NCBI GenBank assembly: GCA_965661945.1 | Contig: CBFIFP010000006.1 | Span: 62,001-126,000, forward strand | Source: JAJRPT01 sp965661945 | GTDB lineage: Bacteria > Bacteroidota > Ignavibacteria > Kapaibacteriales > UBA2268 | Direction of reading: 5' to 3' | DNA: 64,000 bases | Shown: piece by piece, positions 49,639 to 59,300 of the stretch | Layout of the letters: every line of letters starts with the position of its first letter | How positions within the stretch are numbered: the first letter of the stretch is position 1 | Notes under the pieces: model-generated | The model's database searches: none | What the model saw: only the letters and a program-made list of their open reading frames with translations | Told to the model about the DNA's origin: nothing | Position numbers and translations under genes: made by a program

Positions 49639-49983
49639 ATGCCTGTAAATAATAAAACATATAAACCAATTTTAAATTTAACATTGAAGGCAAATGAAGA
49701 TGTGCCAGCGTTTAGATTGGTTGATTTTGATGGAAATATATCAGCTAATAATGAAAAATCTTTGGGTGTTGTGGATATAGAATACAAAACTGGCGATGAA
49801 ATGTCAGTAATCGCTCTGGGAACTGCAACCGTTGAAACCTTAGGAGCAATTACAAAAGGAACAGATGTGGCTTCGGCGGCAGACGGAAAAGCTCGCACCG
49901 CGACGCCAGGTGAAAAAATCATAGGTCGTGCATTAGATACCTGCACAGGTGCCGATTTTATAAGAATATTACTGGTGCCGTAA
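49639..49983 (+). CDS. DUF2190-type capsid cement protein
   Basis: The 114-residue small beta protein contains NEDVPAFRLVDFDGNISAN, KSLGVVDIEYKTGDEMSVI and GEKIIGRALDTCTGAD, characteristic of the DUF2190 decoration proteins found right after phage capsid genes. A strong AAAGGAG site is present. The stop overlaps the next ATG (TAATG). Confidence 0.82.
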   Translation: MPVNNKTYKPILNLTLKANEDVPAFRLVDFDGNISANNEKSLGVVDIEYKTGDEMSVIALGTATVETLGAITKGTDVASAADGKARTATPGEKIIGRALDTCTGADFIRILLVP

Positions 49984-50396
49984 TGTATATCAGTAATTTT
50001 GAATTAGTTGACGAGCTGACTCATCAAGGGTTGGCTCTGTTGACCGGTGACCCAACAGGAATAGTAGTTAATCAACAAAAAGTTGACGCGGCAATAAGAA
50101 TGGCGAGTAATTTAATTGATACTTATTGCTATCCAAGGTATGACGTCCCGCTTGCTCCACCACCGAATATTATAATTGTTATCTGTATATCTCTTACTAT
50201 ATATAATTTATATATGTTCGAGAAAAGAGAAGATATAATATCTTCGACAGTGATATATAGGAAACTTGACGCAGTACAACTATTACAACAAATTATGGAA
50301 GGAAAAGTTAAACTTGATATTCCAGAGAGAGGAAGTCAATATAAATTTATTTCTGATAAAAAAATAATTAAAAAAGAGGACTTGGAAAATGCTTAA
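49983..50396 (+). CDS. DUF1320 (Mu gp36-like) head completion protein
   Basis: The 137-residue protein contains VDAAIRMASNLIDTYCYPRYDVPLA, the hallmark of DUF1320, followed by a helix set and KLDIPERGSQY. In Mu-like phages it lies just after the capsid genes and acts in head-tail joining. It overlaps the upstream stop by one base and the downstream gene by 8. Confidence 0.83.
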   Translation: MYISNFELVDELTHQGLALLTGDPTGIVVNQQKVDAAIRMASNLIDTYCYPRYDVPLAPPPNIIIVICISLTIYNLYMFEKREDIISSTVIYRKLDAVQLLQQIMEGKVKLDIPERGSQYKFISDKKIIKKEDLENA

Positions 50397-50724
50397 AAAT
50401 ATTGATTTATCTAGATATTATCTTGAATTATTTCAGCAGATTGAAAATGTTATTAAATATGGATTATTAGTTTCTGCTATGGCATTATTAATTATCTTAC
50501 TTAAGCCAGAAAAGAGTGAAATTAATACGATATATTTAGTTTTTATATTTGAATTTATTTCAATTATATTATCTAAAATTGCAATTTATTTTCTTTCCGA
50601 TAAAACAGAAAATTATTTTTTAAATAAAAAAGATAATATTACTAATTCTGCAATTATTTTAGGGGTACATATATGCACAGGACTTGTTATTCTGGGCGTT
50701 TATATAGCGCAATTTTCATTTTGA
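50389..50724 (+). CDS. putative holin
   Basis: The 111-residue protein has three hydrophobic segments (YGLLVSAMALLIILL, TIYLVFIFEFISIILS, IILGVHICTGLVILGVYIA) and a charged loop. It directly precedes and overlaps an endolysin-like gene by 52 bases, so a holin role is likely. No family recognised. Confidence 0.6.
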   Translation: MLKNIDLSRYYLELFQQIENVIKYGLLVSAMALLIILLKPEKSEINTIYLVFIFEFISIILSKIAIYFLSDKTENYFLNKKDNITNSAIILGVHICTGLVILGVYIAQFSF

Positions 50725-51254
50725 TTTATTTATTTCTTTGCGGTTTTGTTCGTTATGAAATTAAGTGCGAAGATAAATTAAATAAGTTATCTTATGAAAT
50801 TGCTTATAGCCAAGTTGGGATTACAGAAAATATAAATAACAGCGGTGAAGTAGAGAAATACATGAACTCTGTAGGACTCGGAAAGGGTTATCCTTACTGT
50901 ATGGCTGGTCATTACTGGGCTTTTGATTCTGCCTCCATAAAATTAAATTTATTAAACCCTTTATTAAAAACAGGGAGTTCATCTGCACAATTTAATTATT
51001 TAAAAAATAAAGGTATAAAATCTAATTTTAATTTGAATAAATATGATCTTGTTTTTTGGAGACATAATAATTCATGGAAAGGACATACAGAGCGAATAAT
51101 TGAAGTAGGAAAAGCTGGATATATTCGCACAATTGGATTTAATGTTAAGCACAAAAACAAGGAAGGTGTTTTTATTAAAACAAGGAATATTTTCCATTTA
51201 ATTGGACGACTTAAATTTATAGGAGCAATAGGTTTTTATGAAAAGAATAATTAA
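50673..51254 (+). CDS. CHAP/NlpC-like phage endolysin
   Basis: The 193-residue protein has an N-terminal hydrophobic signal-anchor (AIFILIYLFLCGF). A catalytic domain follows: IAYSQVGITENINNSGEVE, the nucleophile Cys in GKGYPYCMAGHYW, DLVFWRHN and GHTERIIEV with the active-site His. This is the layout of phage cysteine peptidases or amidases that cut peptidoglycan. The leader segment suggests export without full holin dependence. Confidence 0.78.
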   Translation: MHRTCYSGRLYSAIFILIYLFLCGFVRYEIKCEDKLNKLSYEIAYSQVGITENINNSGEVEKYMNSVGLGKGYPYCMAGHYWAFDSASIKLNLLNPLLKTGSSSAQFNYLKNKGIKSNFNLNKYDLVFWRHNNSWKGHTERIIEVGKAGYIRTIGFNVKHKNKEGVFIKTRNIFHLIGRLKFIGAIGFYEKNN

Positions 51255-51576
51255 TCTTGATGTTACAAGTAATGCGGAATTTTTAATTAATTGTGCTATT
51301 GATAAAATTAGTAATTTCGGTAAGGAACTTGAGATTTTATACTTGGAAATAGTATGGGAATCCCTAACTGGAACGCATAACGGCACAATTAAAATATCAA
51401 ATATAAGTAACTACGCAGAAACGGAAATTGAAACAATTAATATTAATAACTCCGATGATTCTAAAATTGTTTTTCTATTAAATTATCTTGGAAAAATAAA
51501 AATAGAATATACTGCAAATTTAATTGCATCAGGAGAAATTAAATTAATTATTTATTGGAGAAAAAAATGCAATTAA
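51238..51576 (+). CDS. small phage-island protein, beta-rich
   Basis: The 112-residue protein is beta-rich: LEIVWESLTGTHNGTIKISN, SKIVFLLNYLGKIKIEYT, GEIKLIIYWRKK. The pattern resembles small beta-sandwich phage structural proteins (decoration or fibre-associated), but no family is certain. It overlaps the endolysin gene by 17 bases and the next gene by 10. Confidence 0.5.
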   Translation: MKRIINLDVTSNAEFLINCAIDKISNFGKELEILYLEIVWESLTGTHNGTIKISNISNYAETEIETININNSDDSKIVFLLNYLGKIKIEYTANLIASGEIKLIIYWRKKCN

Positions 51577-51980
51577 AATTAATATTATTTATTGCTTTTG
51601 TTTTAATTATTTTATCTTTTTATTCTGGTTATAATTTAAAAAAAGATAATTTAATTATTGAAAATAACGTTGACACTATTTTTGAATTAAAAATAGATAC
51701 TTTATTTATTAAAAAAAAAGCAAAAATAATATATATGAAAGACACAATTATTCTTACAAAACCATTTGATGCTGAGATTGATACGACGATTAATAATAAT
51801 TTAATTAAAATTAATTATTCATTCCCAGAAAACATAATTAAATTTAATTTGATTAGACAAGATTCTTTAATTACTTTACATAGAATAAAAGTAATAAAAG
51901 AAAACAAAAAAGAATGTTTTTTATATGGGTATCTCACTGGTATTGCAACAAGTGGGCTACTCATATATCTTTTAAAATAG
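51567..51980 (+). CDS. small membrane protein, possible spanin-like lysis factor
   Basis: The 137-residue protein has an N-terminal membrane helix (LILFIAFVLIILSFYSG), a strand-rich periplasmic part and a C-terminal membrane segment (YLTGIATSGLLIYLLK). The start at 51567 is favoured by GGAG 6 bases upstream. Its place after the endolysin suggests a lysis role, but no family is recognised. Confidence 0.5.
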   Translation: MQLKLILFIAFVLIILSFYSGYNLKKDNLIIENNVDTIFELKIDTLFIKKKAKIIYMKDTIILTKPFDAEIDTTINNNLIKINYSFPENIIKFNLIRQDSLITLHRIKVIKENKKECFLYGYLTGIATSGLLIYLLK

Positions 51981-51987
51981 AAAAAAA

Positions 51988-53040
51988 ATGAAAAAAATAA
52001 ACGAAACTTATTTCGACAAAATAAATAATTATATCCCTAATATAAATGAATTTTTATCGTACGATAAAATTAGGGAATTACGGAAATTAACTCAAGACCC
52101 ACATATTTGGTCTTGCATTCAATCAAGAAAATCAGGACTTTTATCGCTTGATTTTCAATTTGAAACAAATAAAATAAATTATTTTGAAAATATTGATGTT
52201 CATAATTTAATGTCTAATATTTTAGATTGTTTATTTTATGGTTTCCAAGCATTTGAAATTATATGGGATTGGAAGGGCTATTATTACCCAAAAGCGATAA
52301 TCCCACTTCCACAAGAAATATTTAAAAAAGATTTTAATAATGATTTAAAAATTATTGTAAATGGTTTTCCGAAAGAAATAAATAAAGATAAAATAATTCT
52401 TGCAATAAATGAGCGCTCTTTTGTTGCACCTTTAGGAGTATCACTGCTCGAAAAATGTTACTGGTCTGCAAAATTTAAAAACACAGGTATGCGTTTTTGG
52501 ATAGATTACTTAGAGCGATTTGGTATGCCAATGATTATCGGAAAGATGAACCGCATCTCCACCGATGCCGAAATGGAAAAACTAATGAACGATTTGTACA
52601 ATATGGCGGGTAACAATATTCTGGTAAGTCCGAAAGATTTCGACGTGGAGTATCGCGAATCGCAAAGGCAAGAAGCAGTTGAGATATTCTCGCAAATGAT
52701 TGAACTCTGCAATGCGGAAATATCAAAAACAATACTTTCACAAACGCTTACAACAGAAATAAAACAAGGTTCACTTGCCGCCGCTGAAACGCATTTAAAA
52801 GTCCGCAAAGAAATTATAGAATCGGATGCGCGACTTGTAACATACTTTATGAATGATTTAATCAAATTAATAAGTAAAGTAAATAAACAAGACATCGGTA
52901 TAAATTTCCAAATAATAATAAACAATGAAGATAAAAAAGACTTACTTGAAAGAGACATCGCTTTATCCAAAATCGGCGTAAAATTCTCAAAAAAATACTG
53001 GGTGAAGCAGTATCAATACTTGGAGGAGGATTTGGAGTGA
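51988..53040 (+). CDS. DUF935 (Mu gp29-like) portal protein
   Basis: The 350-residue protein matches the Mu-type portal: IRELRKLTQDPHIWSCIQSR, FYGFQAFEIIWDWKG, APLGVSLLEKCYWSAKFKN, WIDYLERFGMPMIIGK, QTLTTEIKQGSLAAAETH. It is shorter than Mu gp29 (about 510) and ends at YQYLEEDLE. No Shine-Dalgarno sequence. In Mu-like phages the portal comes before the protease and capsid; here it is last. The first half is markedly more AT-rich than the second. Confidence 0.83.
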   Translation: MKKINETYFDKINNYIPNINEFLSYDKIRELRKLTQDPHIWSCIQSRKSGLLSLDFQFETNKINYFENIDVHNLMSNILDCLFYGFQAFEIIWDWKGYYYPKAIIPLPQEIFKKDFNNDLKIIVNGFPKEINKDKIILAINERSFVAPLGVSLLEKCYWSAKFKNTGMRFWIDYLERFGMPMIIGKMNRISTDAEMEKLMNDLYNMAGNNILVSPKDFDVEYRESQRQEAVEIFSQMIELCNAEISKTILSQTLTTEIKQGSLAAAETHLKVRKEIIESDARLVTYFMNDLIKLISKVNKQDIGINFQIIINNEDKKDLLERDIALSKIGVKFSKKYWVKQYQYLEEDLE

Positions 53041-53061
53041 TTCTGAATACTATCGATATAA

Positions 53062-53092
53062 TTTGTATTTAATTAATTTTTTATTATTTTTG
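53062..53092 (+). promoter_or_regulatory. promoter of the third IgGFc-like gene
   Basis: TTTG at 53062-53065, a 19-base spacer, TATTTTTG at 53085-53092. The leader (about 75 bases) contains an inverted repeat, ATCCAAAA (53105-53112) / TTTTGGAT (53135-53142). Confidence 0.7.
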
Positions 53093-53175
53093 TAGTTAGG
53101 GTTCATCCAAAAAATAATAATATTTTATAATTACTTTTGGATAATCTATTTATAAATCTCATAAAGTGAGGCGTT

Positions 53176-55989
53176 ATGAAATATATTTACTTATTATTAC
53201 TTTCATTTTCTATAGTTTTCAGTGCAGAAAATCCCGAAGACAACGTATTAAGTGAATCCCAATTGCAAAGCTTTTTTAGCGGTCCAAGTAATGTTGGAAA
53301 AGATTTTTGGATTACAATTCCTCCACCTTATTTAGAATCTCCAACTCCCTCAAACTTTATGAGAATTATTGTTGGTTCTTCAAAGGATGCTAATGTTAGA
53401 TTAACTAACGGGTCAGGACTTGATAAATCAATGATAGTGCCAGCTGGAAGTACCAAATCATTTGAGGTAACACCAAGTGAAGCACAAGCTTATGTGCATT
53501 ATGTTAATGATCAGTTTGGCAAACCAGCCCAAGTATGGAAAGATAAAGCACTTAATATTTCTTCAGATGAGGCTATTATTGTCTATGTTGTAGTTAGATA
53601 CAGCTATACAACTGATGGATACCTCGCTATTCCAGTTGATGGATTAGGAAAAAAATATATTGCTACAAATTATGATGCAAGAGAGTATAATACCGGGAGT
53701 CTTCCTAATATGCTTTGCATTGTATCTCCTTATGATAATACAAATGTAAAATTCACTCTTGGTGGTGGAGCTGCGGCAGATGCTCAGGTTAAAATCAATG
53801 GCGGTAAAATATTAAATTCTGGCGAATCAAATGAATTTACTATGAATCAAGGTGATGTTTTAGTTTTATCAAATGTTGGACCAGATGAAACACTTTCTGG
53901 TTCATTAATTGAATCGGATAATGATATTGCTGTATTTTCTGCAAACTATTGTGCTGATATTCCTCTTAGAGTAAGAGCATGTGATTATATTGTAGAACAA
54001 GATTTACCTATGGAAACATGGGGGCAAATATATGGTATTCCAAGTTTTTCTTATAGAGATAAATCATCAATTTTAAGAGTTTTTGCTAAAGAAGATAATA
54101 CTACACTTTATAGAAATGGTCAAGAATTATTTTATTTTGTAAAAGGTCTTGAAGTAAGTGGTGGTGTTCAAAATGAATCATGGTTTGAAGGTAGAATATG
54201 GCCTGTAGGTATTAACCCTAAACCAGCTATTTATTCAGCTGATAAACCAATTTATATCTCATTATATAATCCTGCTTCTCAAGATGATGGCAAACCATCT
54301 GACCCATTCTCTATGATAATCACACCAGTAGAGCAGTACCAAAACGAAATACTATATTCAACTCCATCGGCTGCTGGTGGACAAGATTTTAAAGAACATT
54401 ACCTAAATTTAATTTTTGAATGTGATGATAATGGATTTGTTCCTGATGATATGATGTTTGGCATAGTTAAAAATGATACAACAGAATGGGTTTCTGTTAG
54501 AGAACAATTTGGTGCATCAGCTGAGATAATATTCGAAATTGGCTCTGGAGATGATAAAAATGATTTTATTAATTCTGATTTCTATGCTAAGAAATTTGCT
54601 CATAAAGAATTAAGTTTGCCAGGCGAAGGTGTTTATAAATTGAAATCATCTAGTTTCTTTTCAGCATTTTCTTCAGGGTTTGATAATTATGATACTTATG
54701 GATTCCCTACTACTGGTATGTTTAAATTTGATTCTGAAGACTTATCTCAACCAGTTGTAAATAAAATTATAGATTGTAATGGTAATGTAAATGGCGATGC
54801 TTTTGATGTTGGAGAAAATGAAGATGATTATGTAGGGCTTTCAACTCCAAAAGTTGATTTTAGTAATTCTTCTAATTTCTCAAATATTTATTATCAACAA
54901 GAAAACTTCAAACCAGGTCAAAAATCAATTGACTGGACAATGAATGTAATTGATAAAGAAAAACCTGCAACGGCAGTAGTTTATTTTTCTGATAGAAGTG
55001 GAAACTATGTATCAGAAACTATAGAATATTTTCCAAGCGGAATCAGTATTCCTAAGCCAGAAATAGCTTATGAAGGTAACTTATATTTATGTGATGAAAA
55101 TAGCAATCTTACATTATCTATAGAAAATAAGGATTATTCAAGAATTGAATGGTCGAATGGAGAAACTACAGAATCAATTCAAGTAAATAAAGCTGGTAAA
55201 TACTATGTAAAAGTATTTGATGAAAATGATTGCTTTGTTACATCAGATGAATTAAATGTATTATCTGCAAAAGAAATAAATCTTAATATTTCTAAATCAA
55301 CATTAGAAGAAGTGATATGCGAAGGAGAAGAAATAACTTTAACTGCTGATGTAGATTCTGAAGGAGAAATCACTTGGAGCAATGGTGAAACTACTAAATC
55401 AATCATAGTTAGTCAATCTGGTGAATATTATTATTCATTTAAAATGAATGATGTTGATTGTGAATTTAATTCTGATGTTTATAACATAGAATTTACTCCA
55501 CTTCCAACAAAACCAGAAATAATATATGATAATTTTACCTTAGAAGTTGAAACAAATTCTTCAATAATTCAATGGTACATTGATGGGGTAATATCTGATG
55601 AACATAAAAATAAAAAAGTAATTGCTCCAGATAAAAACGGAAACTATTCAGTTGAGGTATTTGAGGAAACAGGGAATTGCTCAAACACTTCAGATGAATA
55701 TGATGTATCTTGGATGTCCGTAGAAGAAAATATATCACAGGAAAAAATCATAATTTCGCCAAATCCAAACAATGGCAATTTCACATTAAATATAGAAACT
55801 GAGCTAACAGGACAAGTTGAATTTAATGTATTAGATTTGAATGGTAAAAAAGTATTTACCCAGAAATCATTAATAAATTCGACAAACTATTCAAAGAACT
55901 TCAAACTACCTGAATTATCAAAAGGCGTATATATTTTAAACATAAAGTCAAACGCAAGAGAGATAAACAAGAAGTTTATTGTAGAATGA
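53176..55989 (+). CDS. IgGFc-binding-like T9SS surface protein (937 aa)
   Basis: A signal peptide (LLLLSFSIVFSAE) is followed by an IgGFc-like module from about 38 (KDFWITIPPPYLESP, VPVDGLGKKYIATNYDA-like AIPVDGLGKKYIATNYDA, SPYDNTNVKFTLGG) to 500. Ig-like repeats then carry the recurring text IEWSNGETTESIQVNKAGKY and ITWSNGETTKSIIVSQSGEY. The C-terminus is a T9SS type A domain (IIISPNPNNGNFTLNIE). It is a third copy of the family found at 9622-15578, here alone with its own promoter and GAGG ribosome site. Confidence 0.87.
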   Translation: MKYIYLLLLSFSIVFSAENPEDNVLSESQLQSFFSGPSNVGKDFWITIPPPYLESPTPSNFMRIIVGSSKDANVRLTNGSGLDKSMIVPAGSTKSFEVTPSEAQAYVHYVNDQFGKPAQVWKDKALNISSDEAIIVYVVVRYSYTTDGYLAIPVDGLGKKYIATNYDAREYNTGSLPNMLCIVSPYDNTNVKFTLGGGAAADAQVKINGGKILNSGESNEFTMNQGDVLVLSNVGPDETLSGSLIESDNDIAVFSANYCADIPLRVRACDYIVEQDLPMETWGQIYGIPSFSYRDKSSILRVFAKEDNTTLYRNGQELFYFVKGLEVSGGVQNESWFEGRIWPVGINPKPAIYSADKPIYISLYNPASQDDGKPSDPFSMIITPVEQYQNEILYSTPSAAGGQDFKEHYLNLIFECDDNGFVPDDMMFGIVKNDTTEWVSVREQFGASAEIIFEIGSGDDKNDFINSDFYAKKFAHKELSLPGEGVYKLKSSSFFSAFSSGFDNYDTYGFPTTGMFKFDSEDLSQPVVNKIIDCNGNVNGDAFDVGENEDDYVGLSTPKVDFSNSSNFSNIYYQQENFKPGQKSIDWTMNVIDKEKPATAVVYFSDRSGNYVSETIEYFPSGISIPKPEIAYEGNLYLCDENSNLTLSIENKDYSRIEWSNGETTESIQVNKAGKYYVKVFDENDCFVTSDELNVLSAKEINLNISKSTLEEVICEGEEITLTADVDSEGEITWSNGETTKSIIVSQSGEYYYSFKMNDVDCEFNSDVYNIEFTPLPTKPEIIYDNFTLEVETNSSIIQWYIDGVISDEHKNKKVIAPDKNGNYSVEVFEETGNCSNTSDEYDVSWMSVEENISQEKIIISPNPNNGNFTLNIETELTGQVEFNVLDLNGKKVFTQKSLINSTNYSKNFKLPELSKGVYILNIKSNAREINKKFIVE

Positions 55990-56017
55990 GATTAAATATC
56001 TACAAAATAATTATATT

Positions 56018-56048
56018 AATCCGTTGATAATCTCGACGGATTTTTTTT
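56018..56048 (+). terminator. terminator after the IgGFc-like gene
   Basis: AATCCGT / ACGGATT hairpin followed by a T run. Confidence 0.8.
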
Positions 56049-56330
56049 AATTAAGATTAATAATCAAATGATAAATTAAATATTGATAATAAATTTTTAT
56101 TTGCTAAAAATGACTTTATAGATTATTTAGATTTAGTTAATTAATCTTAACATTTCAGATTAATATAAAAATAAGGATTATAACCATGAAAAATAATATA
56201 AAGATATAAAGATGATAATTTAATCTAAAATTTTTATAAAATTAACAATTTACTTATACCTACTTAACATTCATACCCGAATTTTGTAAATATTTAAAAT
56301 ACATTTTTACAAAATAGGGGTAAAAATAAA
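56049..56330. other. intergenic region before the TonB receptor gene
   Basis: AT-rich. A promoter-like box GAATTTTG at 56279-56286 (7 of 8 to TAnnTTTG, with ACCC before it) lies about 45 bases before the ATG. Nothing else is recognised. Confidence 0.4.
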
Positions 56331-59300
56331 ATGAGTAAAACTCTTTTAATTATAATAGCAAGTATGTTGCTATTCTTCAGTGTCAAGACTGTCAAATCAC
56401 AACAAACTGGTTCACTTAAAGGAACTGTTATAGATAAAGAAAACGGTGACCCTCTAATTTCTGCTACGGTGTTTATTAAAGGCACTAAAAAAGGTGCTAA
56501 CACAAAATTTGATGGTACTTTCATTATTAAAGATATTCCAGTAGGAACATATACTTTAGAAATAAGTTATGTAGGATATAAAAAATATGAAATTACTGGT
56601 ATTGAAATTAAACCAGGAAAGATTAATGCAATAGATGTATTAATGATTTCAGATATAGCTTCAACTGAAGAAGTTGTTGTTACAGCAAAAGCAGTAAAAG
56701 AAACTGGAGCTGCACTTTTAAAAGAAAGACAAAAAGCTGCTGCGTTCTCTGACGCTATTGGGGCGCAAGAGATAGCTAAATCTGGTGGAAGCGATGCTGC
56801 CGATGCAGTTAAAAAAATAACTGGTGCAACAGTTGTTGGGGGCAAACACGTTTTTGTTCGTGGACTTGGAAATAGATATGCAAAAACTCAATTAAACGGC
56901 GCTTCAATGCCTTCAGCAGATCCAGACCAACGTTCAGTTCACCTTGATATGTTCGGCTCTGGAATGATTGAAAATATCACAACAGTTAAAACAGCAACTC
57001 CAGATAAACCTGGGGATTTCACTGGTGGAGCGGTTGATATTAAAACCAAATCATATCCTGATAAATTCTTTACAACAGTTTCAATGTCTTCTGGTTATAA
57101 TCCACTTGTTACTGGTAATGAGATGTTACTTGGTAATAGGTCAAACTCTGATTGGTTAGGAATGGACGATGGTTCAAGAGATATGCCCAAAACTATTCAA
57201 AATGCAATTAATTCTGATAGACCTATTCCTAATGGTAAATCACTCTTTAGCGCCACAAGACATTTAGAAGATGCTGAATACTTAACAGAATTGACAAGGT
57301 CTTTTGAAAATCCAATGGCACCTGTATCTTATACTGCCCCAGTCAATTCAAGTTTTTCAGTAACTACTGGAAATCAATATCAAATTGGTAACTCACCATT
57401 TGGCTTTTTAGCAAGTTTAAGTTATGACCAAAGTTTTGTGAGCTATCAAAATGGTGAATTTGGAAGATATTTTCAAACTGGAAGTGATAATGAATTTTTG
57501 TTCCCAGACTACAAGGTAAGGGATTCTAAAGGTATGCATAAAATTCACTGGGGTGGATTAGTAAATTTATCTTATACTTTCTTAAAGTATAATGAAATTG
57601 GTGCAAATTTTATGTATAACCAAGCAGCAGACCATTTTGGAAGAAGCCAAACTGGGTATTATAATGGTTCTGCAATTTTAGGAAGAGGTTTCCAATCTTA
57701 TACAACAAGATATACAGAAAGGAATTTATATACTTATCAATTACATGGGAAGCATACAATTCCTTCTGCATTAGGTATTAAATTAGATTGGCAAGTTTCT
57801 TTTTCTGAAAATCAAATGCTTGAGCCAGATGCAAGATTTTTTGCTTATGATTTTAAATTACCTGCCTCTGACAGTGCAGATGTTCAAAAAGTAAAACCTG
57901 ACCCTGAAAATCCAGAATATACAATCAATCGCTCGGCTTACACCGAACCAGCTAGAATCTTCAGAAAAATGACTGAAGATGCTGTTAACTATAATGCAAA
58001 TTTAGAAATTCCTTTAAAACAAGTTATTGGTTCTGAATTTACTTTAAAATTTGGTACTTCTATTTTAAGAACAAATAGGGCTTTTGATGAAAGATGGTTT
58101 GTTTATGGAACAACAAGTGCGCATATTCAACCTCTTGATGTTAATGGTAATCCGTATGAATTTGACCCTAACACTCTATTCGATAGAATGGCTGGAGTTT
58201 CACAGCAAGGAAATTTTATTGACTTACCAGTATTTATTTCATATTTAGCACCAGAACAGTTTTCATATAATGGTAGAATGGATATTGATGCTTATTATGC
58301 AATGGCTGATTTTGAATTATTCAACAAAGTTAGAATAATTGGTGGTGTTAGATTTGAAAACTCTTTATTAAATGCTGTTCCAACAGATACAACAGGTACA
58401 AAACTAAGAAATTATATTAGTACATATAGAGAGGAAAATGGAATTGCAGACTCTGTTGATTTAAGTAATTTAACATTTGAAGATTTTGGGATTAACGAAA
58501 ATGACGTGTTACCATCTGTAAATTTGGTTTACTCACTATCAAAAAATTCAAATATCCGACTTGCATATTCTAAAACTATTGCAAGACCAAATTTAAGAGA
58601 AATTGCTCCATATTCATCTTTTGACTTCTTAGGAGACTTCCTTTATATTGGTAACCCTTTTCTTAAACGTTCTTTAATTAATAATTATGATTTTAGAATG
58701 GAATGGTTTCCTAATGTTGGTGAAATATTAGCGGCTTCTGTATTTTATAAAGAAATTGATAATCCAATAGAACTTGCCTTAGTTTCAGTTAATGAACAAG
58801 TGCAATTCCAAAATTCAAAATCTGGAACTATAATGGGTGCAGAATTTGAATTAAGAAAAAGTTTAGGTAAAACTATTGAAATGTTTGGTTTAACAACACC
58901 TGAATGGGCTAATCAATTTTCTTATTCATTCAACCTAACTTTAGCAAGGTCTGAGGTTCAAATTGCAGATGGTAGAGAAAAAGAAGCAATTCTCTCTGCT
59001 GATTCTACCGCTAAAACAACAAGAGAGTTTCTTGGTCAATCTCCTTATGTAATAAACTTTGATATTGCTTACTCAAACCAAAAATTTGGTTCAGATGTTA
59101 GTTTAAACTTTAATGTTTTTGGTTCAAGATTATCTACTATTATGTATGGTATCACACCAAACATATATGAGAGACCAAGACCTGATTTGAATTTAACATA
59201 TTCTCAAAGAATATATAAGAATTTTTCTGCAAGATTATCTGCAAGAAATTTATTAGATTCTTATACTTTGTTTACTCAAAATTACTTAGGACAAGACTAT

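Noticed and set aside
47568..53175. Attachment-site direct repeats flanking the phage island
   Set aside because: No convincing repeat was found on comparing the two flanks; short AT-rich matches are expected by chance.
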